From Rubrivivax sp. (lineage in GTDB: Bacteria > Pseudomonadota > Gammaproteobacteria > Burkholderiales > Burkholderiaceae_C): a stretch of 51,797 bases of DNA. The position numbers and the translations under genes are program-made. Below, piece after piece: positions 1 to 7,294 of this stretch. The notes under the pieces are model-generated. The model was not told the origin of the DNA and searched no databases. It was given only the letters and a program-made list of their open reading frames with translations. The number at the start of each line of letters is the position of its first letter. The first letter of the stretch is position 1. The stretch lies in the NCBI GenBank assembly GCA_022842595.1, contig JALHPF010000036.1:1-51797 (forward strand). Direction: 5' to 3'.

Positions 1-133
1 CCCGCACCCCGTACAGCCCCTGTCTACACTTCAGACGCCGCGTTACCACGGCGCCCGCAAGACTCGGTCCCGGCCTGCCCGCTACGGCTTTGGCCAGATG
101 GGACTCTCACCCACAAGCAGTCGTTAGCTTTGC

Positions 134-165
134 ATGACGTACTCCCAGCGCGTGGTGTAAGTCCA
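134..165 (-). mobile_element. Probable terminal inverted repeat of an IS256-family element
   Basis: On the minus strand this stretch reads TTACACCAC followed by a GGGAGTACGTCATG-like end, the layout I associate with the terminal inverted repeats of IS256-family elements. It lies about 30-60 bases beyond the stop codon of the transposase remnant at 196-330, the expected distance. The opposite end of the element is not seen. The match is from memory of the family, not from an alignment, so it is tentative. Confidence 0.45.
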
Positions 166-195
166 CAGCCCGGAGAGAGCTGAGATGCGCGGTAC

Positions 196-330
196 TCAGC
201 GGGCTACTGCCGACAGCCGAGTGGGAACAGTATCGCTGAGGGTCTGCAGTCCCTCAAGCTGCATGTAGCGCCGGTTCAGGCTCCACTCGTCGTTCTGCTC
301 AAGCATCATGGCGCCGACTAGCGCCCGTTG
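196..330 (-). pseudogene. C-terminal remnant of an IS256-family transposase
   Basis: The last ~44 codons of the minus-strand frame ending at 196 encode ALVGAMMLEQNDEWSLNRRY followed by MQLEGLQ. This is the very characteristic C-terminal signature of IS256-family (mutator-like) DDE transposases, which usually end in an EQxDEWxxxRRYM segment. The rest of the transposase (about 350 residues with the DDE motif) is missing: upstream codons (331-456) remain open but do not look like transposase. I read it as the decayed 3' end of an insertion sequence, and it supports the view that the left part of the window is acquired DNA. Whether deletion or recombination removed the rest cannot be seen. Confidence 0.7.
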
Positions 331-960
331 CGTAACGGTCTTCGAACAGGCAATCAGGCGCGGGGTCACGGCTTCGGCTAGGGTCACGACGCAGCAATCT
401 GCGACAACAAAGCTGTTTGTCATAAGCGCCGGCTTTAGGCTACGTCCAGTCAACATGAAGCTCAGACTTGTCGCCTGAAACCGGTCACTCCCAGGTCCAC
501 GACCTATCAGGCATCACTGCCTTGGACGGGCAGTGTTTCGGCCGGAGCGCTCGGTTCGACCTTCTCGATCATTCATTTCCAGACACCACGTCTCGGACGC
601 AGACCGATACGAATCGGTAGGAACAAGAACGACGCCACGGCTTAGTCACCACCAAGGACCAGTCGTCCAAAGCGGGGCGCCCTGATGCAGTTTCTATCGA
701 CCGACTGCACAGGGCCCTTCAAGGAAATCGCCCAGCCCGTTCTCGCGACCCGAAAGCCGCCTGTCGGCGACGTATACAGTCTCCCGAGCGAGCCGCCGCA
801 ACTACGGGTACATCATGCAAGCAACCCCGGCAACGCTTGAGACTCGGCACTGCCGCTCCGGCAGCCTACCTAGGCTGCACATGCAGGTTCTCCCAGGAGC
901 CGGGCGCCGAGTTCGCAGATCGTCCTGAGCCAAGATTGCGCCTCCCGCTGAAGGCGCAGG
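331..960. other. Gene-free stretch left of the IMPase/Nudix pair
   Basis: I find no convincing gene in these ~630 bases. They contain the left copy of the long direct repeat (429-552), a small hairpin at 603-618 (ACCGAT / ATCGGT) and another at 850-864 (CTGCCG / CGGCAG). The last lies just past the stop codon of the IMPase gene but has no T-run, so it is not a clear terminator. Base composition looks lower in GC than the core genome. Confidence 0.6.
429..552 (+). repeat. Left copy of a diverged ~125-bp direct repeat flanking the Nudix/IMPase pair
   Basis: By eye this segment aligns with 3583-3708 in the same orientation. Shared blocks in order are CCGGCT, TGAAGCTC, TCGCCTGAA, GTCACT, CCAGG-CCACG, ACTGCCTTG and GGCAGTG. 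I estimate roughly 70% identity with a few small gaps. Inside is a hairpin, CACTGCC (515-521) with GGCAGTG (529-535), which the other copy keeps. The two copies enclose the Nudix and IMPase genes, so they may be the scars or sites by which the pair was inserted. Confidence 0.6.
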
Positions 961-1974
961 TCAACCCACAAGGCGCTCCTGCAACCATCGCTGAATAACC
1001 GGCTCGATCTGCCCACGCAGCGATTCATTCGCATAGCCGCACCAATGGACCGGCGCGCTGACTGAGAACTCCGTGTCCAGGGGGGAGCCGAAGGCATCTG
1101 TGATGATCACGCCGCCAGCCAGGGCAGCGGGTAATCCAGCAATGTCATAAGGGTGGCAGGCGATGCCGCGCGGCACGGCGCGGCCGCTGCGGCGCTCCAA
1201 AATGTCGTAGAACACTGGCCGCAGGTCGCAGCAGAAGCGATCGCGCCCGAAAAGCAGCTCCACAAGTTGCCCACCAGTTGACGTGTACTGATCCTCGAAG
1301 ATCGACGCGACCCCCGGCTGCACCTCGCCGACAACAGCGGTGGCGATTCGTTCCATAAGCTCCGAAGCTAACTCTTTGGTGCCGGGAAAGAAGTTGGATA
1401 CCTGCCCGTAGCCATAGAGTAAGGTTTGCGACCGACTGGGTCGAGGTTCAAGCAGCGCGAACTCGCCACTCGTCATGTCCACGCGGTGTGCCATGAGTGG
1501 CTCGCCTTGCGCGTACACCACATGGTCGGCCCAACGCTGCTTACTGGTAGGCAACTCAACCATTACCGAGGCGACGGCCCCACCTAAACGGGTGGCCGGC
1601 CCCAAGTCAGGTGCGGCGGCGGCTAAAAACCAGGCCGAGCGCTTGTCGTACATCAGGCAGCGCGTCCCGTCGATCGGATCTATCAGTAACCGCAGTCGTG
1701 CCTTCGCCGCCTGCTTACCGAAGATTTGCGTGCCATCCTCGCCCAGCCCCTCGGCCACAGCTACGATGGGGCCGATTTCATCTGACCAGCGTTGCAATTC
1801 CCGCACCAAGAGCGGCTCGATCTTTCGATCAATGGCGAAGATAGTGTCGCCGCCGACAAAGTCTAGATATTGCGAGTCGTCTTCTACGTTGCGGTTACGC
1901 ATTAAGTGCGAGCGCACCGCTTGCCCAAGGATAGTCAGCCGATCAGCGATCGCCTTCGGCTTCAGTCCTTCCAT
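961..1974 (-). CDS. Inositol-monophosphatase-family (IMPase/CysQ-like) phosphatase
   Basis: The 337-residue product has the metal-binding signature of Mg-dependent, Li-sensitive phosphatases: GGDTIFAID near residue 41, an acidic stretch VAEGLGEDG near 73-81, DPIDGT at 99-104 and the C-terminal YDIAG at 276-280 followed by a Gly pair. Members act on inositol phosphates, 3'-phosphoadenosine nucleotides or sugar phosphates; the substrate here cannot be told. It is somewhat longer than the usual ~265 residues, with extra sequence between the two motifs. The ATG at 1974 lies inside the end of the upstream Nudix-like gene (13-base overlap) with AAGG upstream, so the two are translationally coupled. 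The pair sits in probably acquired DNA, so housekeeping inositol metabolism is not the obvious role. Confidence 0.85.
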   Translation of the reverse strand: MEGLKPKAIADRLTILGQAVRSHLMRNRNVEDDSQYLDFVGGDTIFAIDRKIEPLLVRELQRWSDEIGPIVAVAEGLGEDGTQIFGKQAAKARLRLLIDPIDGTRCLMYDKRSAWFLAAAAPDLGPATRLGGAVASVMVELPTSKQRWADHVVYAQGEPLMAHRVDMTSGEFALLEPRPSRSQTLLYGYGQVSNFFPGTKELASELMERIATAVVGEVQPGVASIFEDQYTSTGGQLVELLFGRDRFCCDLRPVFYDILERRSGRAVPRGIACHPYDIAGLPAALAGGVIITDAFGSPLDTEFSVSAPVHWCGYANESLRGQIEPVIQRWLQERLVG

Positions 1975-3347
1975 TCGGGCACCTTGAAGTCAATTAGGCG
2001 CTCGTCGGCCATTGCCGACAGCGCGCGGTATCCGAGGGTGACCGCCATGGCGCCAGCTGGTATTGCGTTGCCCGGACGCATCATGTCCTGTATGCGCTCT
2101 ACGTCTGACAGCGCGTAGAAGCACTCCGGCCGCAAGGGCTTAGCCCCGTCGAAGCCAGGAAACTCCCAATTGAGGCGCCAGTGAGGCTCGTAGCGCTTAG
2201 CAAAGTGCTTATCCTTAACAACCAGCAACAGGGAGAGCTCAGCGCTCGCGACTAGCATGTCGATGCCGAAGCCGGTCACCAACAGGTAGGCCTCGTCGTT
2301 CGACAGCATCTTCATTAACTCGTCGATCGGCCTCAAAGCCGGATCGCCACCCACAAAACGCGCCGCAAGATCAATGCGTCCGTACTTGACGTGGTCTTGG
2401 CTCGTAGAATCCTTCGCCTCGAAACATTCTTCCCACAATTCAGACAGTACTTTGTAGCGTAAAGTGAATGCCTTGCCTAGTTGGTCATCGCTCAGCTTTC
2501 CGCGAGTGTCTGGCTGGAAGGTTCCGGCAGGAATCACATGGTGCATGTCCGGGTACTCGGCTGTGAGCTTACTTCGTCGATGCAGCATGCAAAGTGGCCC
2601 ATCATCCGTGTCGACGACTGTCATTACGTTGAGTCCGATCTTGCAGTCGCGCCTGCGAAGATCGAGCAGCCCGTTCAGGTTCGGCGCGAAGATCGCTCGC
2701 GCGGATAGCCCGGCCACCACCTTTTTGAAACGTGCCGCGCGGCCGTCGCCGCGAATGAAATCAGCGCGCACATCCTCGACTGCGGCATTGTTCTCGATCA
2801 ATTGGTCCATCAGTTCGTCCGAAAGCACGCCGCAGGTGCCGAGAAAGCCGAAGTAGCGACCGCGGCTGCAGACTATCTTGTACCCCTGAGCGTCGGTTGT
2901 TACCTCGAGAACCCGAAAGGTGTCAGCGTCGAACGCTACGCGTTTGGCGGCTTGCAGTTCATTCAGGTACCTCTCGCGCACTTTCCTGAACCCATCGTCG
3001 TCTGCGTAGCGGTAGCTTTCCACTAACAGGGGCCGGTGCAACACGTCGTCTACATGCCGCCGCACCTGCCACTCGGGGAGGGTGTAGAGAGCGTAGGCGC
3101 GGTTTCGCACACGCAGCACAGGCTCCTGTGCATTCTCAGGGTCGATGCCGTAGAGCCTGAGCAAGAAGCGGCCGACGACATCGTCAGTCTGGAGCTTCGC
3201 GATCCGCGCGAAGCGATCCACTCGTTGGATGTCGGAGCGTTTCTGCTTATGACTTGTCCACCCAGTCAGCAACTCCTTAAACGCGAACTTGGCGTTCTCA
3301 GGCGTAAGGACGTCGGTCAATTCAGGAAACGACGGTTCGTAGCCCAC
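1962..3347 (-). CDS. Protein with a Nudix-like domain, coupled to the IMPase gene
   Basis: I start it at the GTG at 3347 because AAGGAG lies just upstream; the frame stays open to 3506 but without a better start. The product is 461 residues. Around residues 280-350 it has MHHVIPAGTF, then a spacer, then VLSELWEECFEA, matching the second half of a Nudix box (REUxEE) with its metal-binding glutamates; the usual Arg is replaced by Ser. The N-terminal ~230 residues (charged, with GRYFGFLGTCG) and the C-terminal part match nothing I recognise. Nudix enzymes cleave nucleoside diphosphates linked to another group. Stop and start overlap with the IMPase gene suggests both proteins work on one metabolite. 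No signal peptide or membrane segment is visible. Function unknown. Confidence 0.7.
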   Translation of the reverse strand: MGYEPSFPELTDVLTPENAKFAFKELLTGWTSHKQKRSDIQRVDRFARIAKLQTDDVVGRFLLRLYGIDPENAQEPVLRVRNRAYALYTLPEWQVRRHVDDVLHRPLLVESYRYADDDGFRKVRERYLNELQAAKRVAFDADTFRVLEVTTDAQGYKIVCSRGRYFGFLGTCGVLSDELMDQLIENNAAVEDVRADFIRGDGRAARFKKVVAGLSARAIFAPNLNGLLDLRRRDCKIGLNVMTVVDTDDGPLCMLHRRSKLTAEYPDMHHVIPAGTFQPDTRGKLSDDQLGKAFTLRYKVLSELWEECFEAKDSTSQDHVKYGRIDLAARFVGGDPALRPIDELMKMLSNDEAYLLVTGFGIDMLVASAELSLLLVVKDKHFAKRYEPHWRLNWEFPGFDGAKPLRPECFYALSDVERIQDMMRPGNAIPAGAMAVTLGYRALSAMADERLIDFKVPEWKD

Positions 3348-3886
3348 ACTGCTCTCCTTCAAAGCCGTAGCGTGGCAGTTGACCGCGCTGAGGCTACTGT
3401 ACGTGCGAACGTCCTTGCCGGTCGAGGACGTCGACAGCGAACGCCAGGTCTGCTGCCGCAACAAGTCGCCCCCAGGGCGAAAGTGAGGACGCCGAAGGTC
3501 CCGCACACTTTCGACACACTACAAATGCTCGCCGCCGGATTGCCTCCAGCCAAGTGGGATGGTAAGAAGTTGCCCTTGGGAACCGGCTGCTTGTGGCCGG
3601 GCCAGCTAATGTGAAGCTCTGGCTCCTCGCCTGAAGCATGTCACTACCAGGACCACGGCGCACTCCGAACAACTGCCTTGAAGCGGCAGTGCTCTGGTCC
3701 GGCGTCTCTGCGCAGATCCGCGCGTGGGAGGATCCTGGTGCCCGACATTGACCGTCCTACGGTTGACGACCACCCCGACCTCGGCGACACTCGAGGCACA
3801 TCGCGAGAGGACAGCTGTCCCGCCAACCTGCTGACGCAAGGTGGCTTCCCGAGAGGGAGATGGGGCCGAAAGGCAACGTCAGGATC
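3348..3886. other. Gene-free stretch upstream of the Nudix-like gene
   Basis: These ~540 bases carry no convincing gene on either strand. The leftward promoter of the Nudix/IMPase pair should lie here, but I could not pick a convincing -35/-10 pair. The right copy of the long direct repeat occupies 3583-3708. Beyond it (3709-3886) I see nothing more than non-coding sequence leading into the terminator at 3887. Confidence 0.55.
3583..3708 (+). repeat. Right copy of the diverged ~125-bp direct repeat
   Basis: Same orientation as 429-552 and sharing the blocks listed there. The internal hairpin is ACTGCC (3672-3677) with GGCAGT (3685-3690), and an outer pairing GGACCA / TGGTCC can extend the structure. 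The conserved stem with changed loop suggests the structure matters more than the primary sequence. I see no transposase or integrase associated with it, and no integron attC core (GTTRRRY) at its edge. Confidence 0.6.
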
Positions 3887-3911
3887 AAGCCCGCCATGTG
3901 CGGGCTTTTTT
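3887..3911 (+). terminator. Rho-independent terminator reading rightward
   Basis: AGCCCGC (3888-3894) pairs with GCGGGCT (3900-3906) over a 5-base loop and runs into a T tract to 3911. It is a strong, canonical terminator, but no rightward gene ends immediately before it, so it may be left over from a deleted gene. Confidence 0.75.
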
Positions 3912-3960
3912 CATGGGTCGGGGCGGACGCTCGGTGCGGTGGGACTTTCATCGAGGCGAC

Positions 3961-4299
3961 ATGACGACCCCTGGATCTCGGACTCCCCTGCCCTCTGGCC
4001 ATTCCCTTCTTCGCAATGTCTGTGCACTGGTGCTGACCTGCGCACCGCTACTCGCAGCGGCACACGGCGGCGGCCTGGATGCCAGCGGCTGTCACAACGA
4101 GCGCCGGACCGATGAATACCACTGCCACCGAGCACCCGCCGTCAGCCTGACTCGACAGCCCAGTGAGCGCTTTGTCGCGCTCGAGCGCGCGGCACCCGCT
4201 AGCGCGGACCGCCGTGCAGTACCTGTCTGCTACGTGGGACCCAAAGGCGGCACTTACGCCCTGAGCCCATCGGGCCGGAAGAACTACAGCGGCTGCTGA
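3961..4299 (+). CDS. Small secreted YHYH-domain protein
   Basis: I use the ATG at 3961, preceded by GAGG. This gives 112 residues with an n-region, a hydrophobic core (LLRNVCALVLTCAPLLAAA) and a likely signal-peptidase site before HGGG. The mature part has HGGGLDASGCHNERRTDEYH, the His/Cys-rich YHYH motif that is common in small exported proteins of proteobacteria and of mobile elements. It ends in a GPKGGTYALSPSGRKNYSGC segment, a Gly/Lys-rich tail often paired with that motif. The motif could bind metal, but no biochemical role is established that I know. It lies alone between two clearly mobile regions. Confidence 0.7.
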   Translation: MTTPGSRTPLPSGHSLLRNVCALVLTCAPLLAAAHGGGLDASGCHNERRTDEYHCHRAPAVSLTRQPSERFVALERAAPASADRRAVPVCYVGPKGGTYALSPSGRKNYSGC

Positions 4300-4407
4300 C
4301 GCCCGCTGACATTGGCTTGTCTGGCCCACGTCACGGGCCTGCGGGGGAGTTGCTCCAGATTGCAGCCCCGGGCAAATCGCCGAACGCTGCTAAAGAGGAG
4401 AACTGCG

Positions 4408-5595
4408 ATGAATCATCGCGTTCAAGACATGCCCGACCAGCCCCACGCTGAGACCTTCGACTTTTTCGAAGTCGACGAAGGCGGTACGTTGACCTTGCTC
4501 GGTGCGGAAGAGCTGACCTGCCACCGGCAGATCTTCACCGACATCGAACCGGACAGGTTGCTCAGCGCCACGGACCTTATCGACGCGATCGAAGGCACCT
4601 ACCCGCTCCAGGCCCACATCGAGCGGCTCTTCGAAACCGAGTTGTCAGCCCGCGACGCCCACCCGTATATCTGCTCGGTCCTGTCCTCGTCAGCACCCGA
4701 ATCCGTGTGGCCCAGTAACGACGAGGACTCCAGCTGGCAGTCCTGGATCGAGGGGCTCAGCACCGAGGGCTTGGTCAAGGTCCGGGGTCACATCGAGAGT
4801 TGGCTCGATGACGATGTCGACTGGGCCTACGTCGAGTACTTCCCGACCAGCATCGGGCCCCAGGGCGAGGCCCTGTCCTACTTCGAGTCTGTGCCGTCGG
4901 CTGAACTCGACGTCCTCGGCATTCACCTGGTCTACGGCGACCATCCCGGCAGCAGCTACTACGCGGCGGAGTTGCGTTCGGACATCGAGGTAGCAAACAC
5001 CCGAGCGGCGGAGCGTGGCCTGAGCTTCCGATTCCTGGCACAGGGTTGTGCGTTCGAGCCCCCGCCGCGGTCGCCGCTGGAGGTCGAGCGAGAGTTGCTG
5101 GCGCAGCGCTTCCGTCCGGCGTTCGGGCTACTGCCTGACCCGGTACCTGGCGTGCATGAACAGGCGCCGGCACGGGTCCGAAGACTACCCCCGGCAGCTC
5201 TCTTGCCGGCCCACGACACTGTGCTGGTCGATGAATGGTGGGAACGTGCCGTGCGGGAGCTTAGCTGCCCCACGGCGGTCTGGTTGGACGAGGCCGGCGT
5301 GCGGCACATCCGGGTGGTGGGGGGTGGCGACCCTACCCTCGGCAGTCGCGCCGCGGCCCCCGTTGCCATGCCGCTACCGGGAGGGGGGTCCGGTAGCAGG
5401 GGCGCAGGGGGCCGCATTGCCTGCCGTTGTGCCAGCCCAGGCGCAGACCCTGGGGGGACGGCCCTTGCGGGCCCTGGACTTCCCTGCTCTCCCGGAGGAC
5501 CGTGCAGGGCGGACGGCAATGGCGCTACGTCAGAAGCGCCCCCGGGAAGCCTTAGAACGTGCCGCGGCGGAATGCCTTTGGCCGGTACACCGTGA
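4408..5595 (+). CDS. Hypothetical acidic protein, C-terminus probably not native
   Basis: The ATG at 4408 has a very good ribosome-binding site (AGAGGAG, 7 bases before it), so the gene is real at its 5' end. The product would be 395 residues. The first ~310 are acidic and protein-like (DFFEVDEGGTLTLLGAEEL, YGDHPGSSYYAAELRSDI). After about VVGGGDPTLG (near base 5343) the composition turns into Gly/Pro/Ala/Arg-rich sequence typical of a wrong frame, and the last 44 bases overlap the convergent capsid gene. I suspect a frameshift or an insertion/deletion joint near 5340-5400 that cut off the true end. I recognise no domain. Similar orphan proteins are common on integrative elements. Confidence 0.55.
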   Translation: MNHRVQDMPDQPHAETFDFFEVDEGGTLTLLGAEELTCHRQIFTDIEPDRLLSATDLIDAIEGTYPLQAHIERLFETELSARDAHPYICSVLSSSAPESVWPSNDEDSSWQSWIEGLSTEGLVKVRGHIESWLDDDVDWAYVEYFPTSIGPQGEALSYFESVPSAELDVLGIHLVYGDHPGSSYYAAELRSDIEVANTRAAERGLSFRFLAQGCAFEPPPRSPLEVERELLAQRFRPAFGLLPDPVPGVHEQAPARVRRLPPAALLPAHDTVLVDEWWERAVRELSCPTAVWLDEAGVRHIRVVGGGDPTLGSRAAAPVAMPLPGGGSGSRGAGGRIACRCASPGADPGGTALAGPGLPCSPGGPCRADGNGATSEAPPGSLRTCRGGMPLAGTP

Positions 5596-6691
5596 GCGCC
5601 AGCCGCTCCTCGACCAAGATGGTGGCCATGTTCTTGGTGAAGTTGTCGCTGTGCTCGAACGACACCTGCACCGCGGCCTGCTCCCGGTCCCACACCTGGG
5701 CACCCATGGCCCAGTCGCCGACCAAGAACGTGCCCTCGGCGATGGCTGTGCTGGCGTACACCGGCACGCCCCACACCGTGAGCGACGTGGTCTCGCCCGG
5801 GCTGCCCAGCATGTATTCGCCAGAGTCCGCCGACTTGATGATCTGCAGGTCGGCCCAGTCGTTGGGATGCAGCAGGATGCCGTTGCCCATCATCTCGTCC
5901 ACGGCGAGTGCGGCCAGCGTGCGCAGCAGGCGGTCGAGCTGGTTTTCGCCAGTCGACGCGTCGGGTGCGGCGACGAAGTTGCCGGCCTGCAGGATGCCTT
6001 CGAGCCCGCCGCCGCTGCCATCGCCGGCCAGCAGTTGCAGGTCCTCCTTGACCTTGAGGCCTTGCATGAGCCGCGTGCTGACGTAGCTCGCCATGTAGGA
6101 GGCATCAGCCAGCACCTGCTTCGAGATCGGAATCCAGTGCGCCAGCGTGCGGACAGGTGCCTCGGCCAGCGTGAAGGTGATTCCCGATTCGGGCTTGGTG
6201 ACGTTCTCGAAGTTGGGCGACGAGTACTGCGGGCCCGCGTTGTTGGTGAACACGTTTTCGCGTGTGAACTCGACCAAGTTGCTGCCCGTGGTGCCGACCG
6301 GCATCAGATCGCGGATACGGCGGCTGCGCAGCGGGTTGGCGACCACACCCGGCAGACGTTGCGCGGGGGAAAGGTCCTGCCCCTGCGACACGATGGCTGC
6401 CTTGGTGGCCGTTTCGAGCATGCCGTGTGGCAATTCGATGCGGGCCCGGGTGGTGCTGCCGCCCAGCAGCGCCTTGAAGGGGTCGCTCTTGGTGATGTGC
6501 TCGACGAGGCCGACGCTGCCGTGCACCGGGCCGGGCATGGCAGCACGCTTCTGTTCGAGGGCTATGAGCCGGTCGCTGTTCTCCGTGATCTTGTCCTTGA
6601 ACCCGTTGAGGGTGTCGCGGACGTGTTCCATGCCGGGATCGACCACCGACTTGATGAGTTCGAGTGCTTCTTTGCGTTCGTTGGGTTGCAT
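5552..6691 (-). CDS. HK97-type phage major capsid protein
   Basis: The 379-residue product starts at the ATG at 6691 (AAGGAA upstream). It has a predicted coiled-coil-like delta region (residues ~1-45), followed by the HK97-fold landmarks: NPLRSRRIRDLMPVGTT, the E-loop area with YSSPNFENVTKPESGITF, AEAPVRTLAHWIPISKQ, then LLAGDGSGGGLEGIL and a C-terminal AMGAQVWDREQAAVQVSFE followed by a typical VEERLALTVYRPKAF end. This forms icosahedral phage heads. No portal, protease, large terminase or tail gene lies beside it, so alone it cannot make a phage; the context is a satellite-like element. The upstream 310 bases are non-coding. Confidence 0.93.
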   Translation of the reverse strand: MQPNERKEALELIKSVVDPGMEHVRDTLNGFKDKITENSDRLIALEQKRAAMPGPVHGSVGLVEHITKSDPFKALLGGSTTRARIELPHGMLETATKAAIVSQGQDLSPAQRLPGVVANPLRSRRIRDLMPVGTTGSNLVEFTRENVFTNNAGPQYSSPNFENVTKPESGITFTLAEAPVRTLAHWIPISKQVLADASYMASYVSTRLMQGLKVKEDLQLLAGDGSGGGLEGILQAGNFVAAPDASTGENQLDRLLRTLAALAVDEMMGNGILLHPNDWADLQIIKSADSGEYMLGSPGETTSLTVWGVPVYASTAIAEGTFLVGDWAMGAQVWDREQAAVQVSFEHSDNFTKNMATILVEERLALTVYRPKAFRRGTF

Positions 6692-7001
6692 TGCGATTCC
6701 TTGAAAAGCCGAATTGGGTTTGCGCCGGTACATGCGACAACCCAGGCTCTCCCTGGCTATCCCCTGCCCCCCGACTTGCGGCAAGCACCGCCCGCGGGTT
6801 CCCCCCGCGACCGTGCTGCAACGCCTACGGCGAAACGTAGCCCCGAGGTCGGGATGGGTCCAAGCGGAAGCAGCGCGGGGTCCCGAACCGCCCTGCCCTG
6901 GCACCGACCCCCGTGCCCAGGCACCGACGCACCAGTCGGGCAAATCGGTCGCTGGCGACGTTTTTCGGGACTGGGGTCGGCTACCCCCTCGGGGTCGGGG
7001 C
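6692..7001. other. GC-rich, hairpin-dense gap before the capsid gene
   Basis: No gene is supported in these 310 bases. Several short inverted repeats cluster here: CGCGGG / CCCGCG around 6796-6812, CCCCGAGGTCGGG-type sequence around 6841-6853, and ACCCC / GGGGT around 6982-6995. GCACCGAC occurs twice (about 6900 and 6917). It is an unusually long gap for a compact phage-like module and may hold an RNA structure, a terminator for the upstream genes, or a DNA packaging site. Confidence 0.4.
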
Positions 7002-7292
7002 TTAGTGCGTGCCAGGGGCGGCCGGCACTGCAAAGCTGTCGAAGCGTGGCACCGTTGCGCCGTGTAGTCGGACGCGCTTGCCATCCGGGCGCTGGATGAA
7101 CAGCATGATCTCGGCACCGCTGGGCGACAGCACGACTTCGGTGCCCATGACGCCATCTGTGCCCATGCTGGCGCGGAAGACGTCCCACTGTTCGACCGTA
7201 ATGGTTTCCAGGATCACTTGCGCATATCCGCAACAAGCGTTGAGGTTCTGCATAGCAGCGGCTGCGATACGGTCTTGTGTTTCGTTTTCCAT
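7002..7292 (-). CDS. Small unknown protein of the satellite module
   Basis: 96 residues from the ATG at 7292, which lies 2 bases after the stop codon of the terminase small subunit gene, so the two are co-transcribed. It is a soluble mixed-composition protein (start MENETQDRIAAAAMQNLNAC) with VEQWDVFRASMGTDGVMG in the middle and a basic segment RPDGKRVRLHG. I recognise no family. Its place between terminase small subunit and capsid suggests a role in DNA packaging or head assembly, but that is only positional inference. Confidence 0.65.
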   Translation of the reverse strand: MENETQDRIAAAAMQNLNACCGYAQVILETITVEQWDVFRASMGTDGVMGTEVVLSPSGAEIMLFIQRPDGKRVRLHGATVPRFDSFAVPAAPGTH

Positions 7293-7294
7293 GA

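Noticed and set aside
1..133. Possible 3' end of another mobile element or a group II intron
   Set aside because: The sequence feels like a mobile-element boundary, but I cannot identify domain V, a recombinase or a repeat, so I do not call it.
850..864. Terminator for the IMPase gene
   Set aside because: The CTGCCG / CGGCAG hairpin lacks a T tract on either strand and is ~100 bases past the stop codon.
3348..3506. 53-codon N-terminal extension of the Nudix-like protein
   Set aside because: Ser/Arg-rich, not protein-like, and the GTG at 3347 has a good AAGGAG ribosome-binding site just upstream.
429..3708. Integron cassette with attC sites
   Set aside because: The flanking repeats have hairpins but no GTTRRRY / RYYYAAC core sites, no integrase is nearby and the unit holds two genes transcribed away from a would-be attI. 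Kept only as a repeat-flanked cassette.
5048..7099. Rightward frame of about 680 codons across the capsid gene
   Set aside because: Antisense to the HK97 capsid gene and spliced from several unrelated stretches; no domain recognised.
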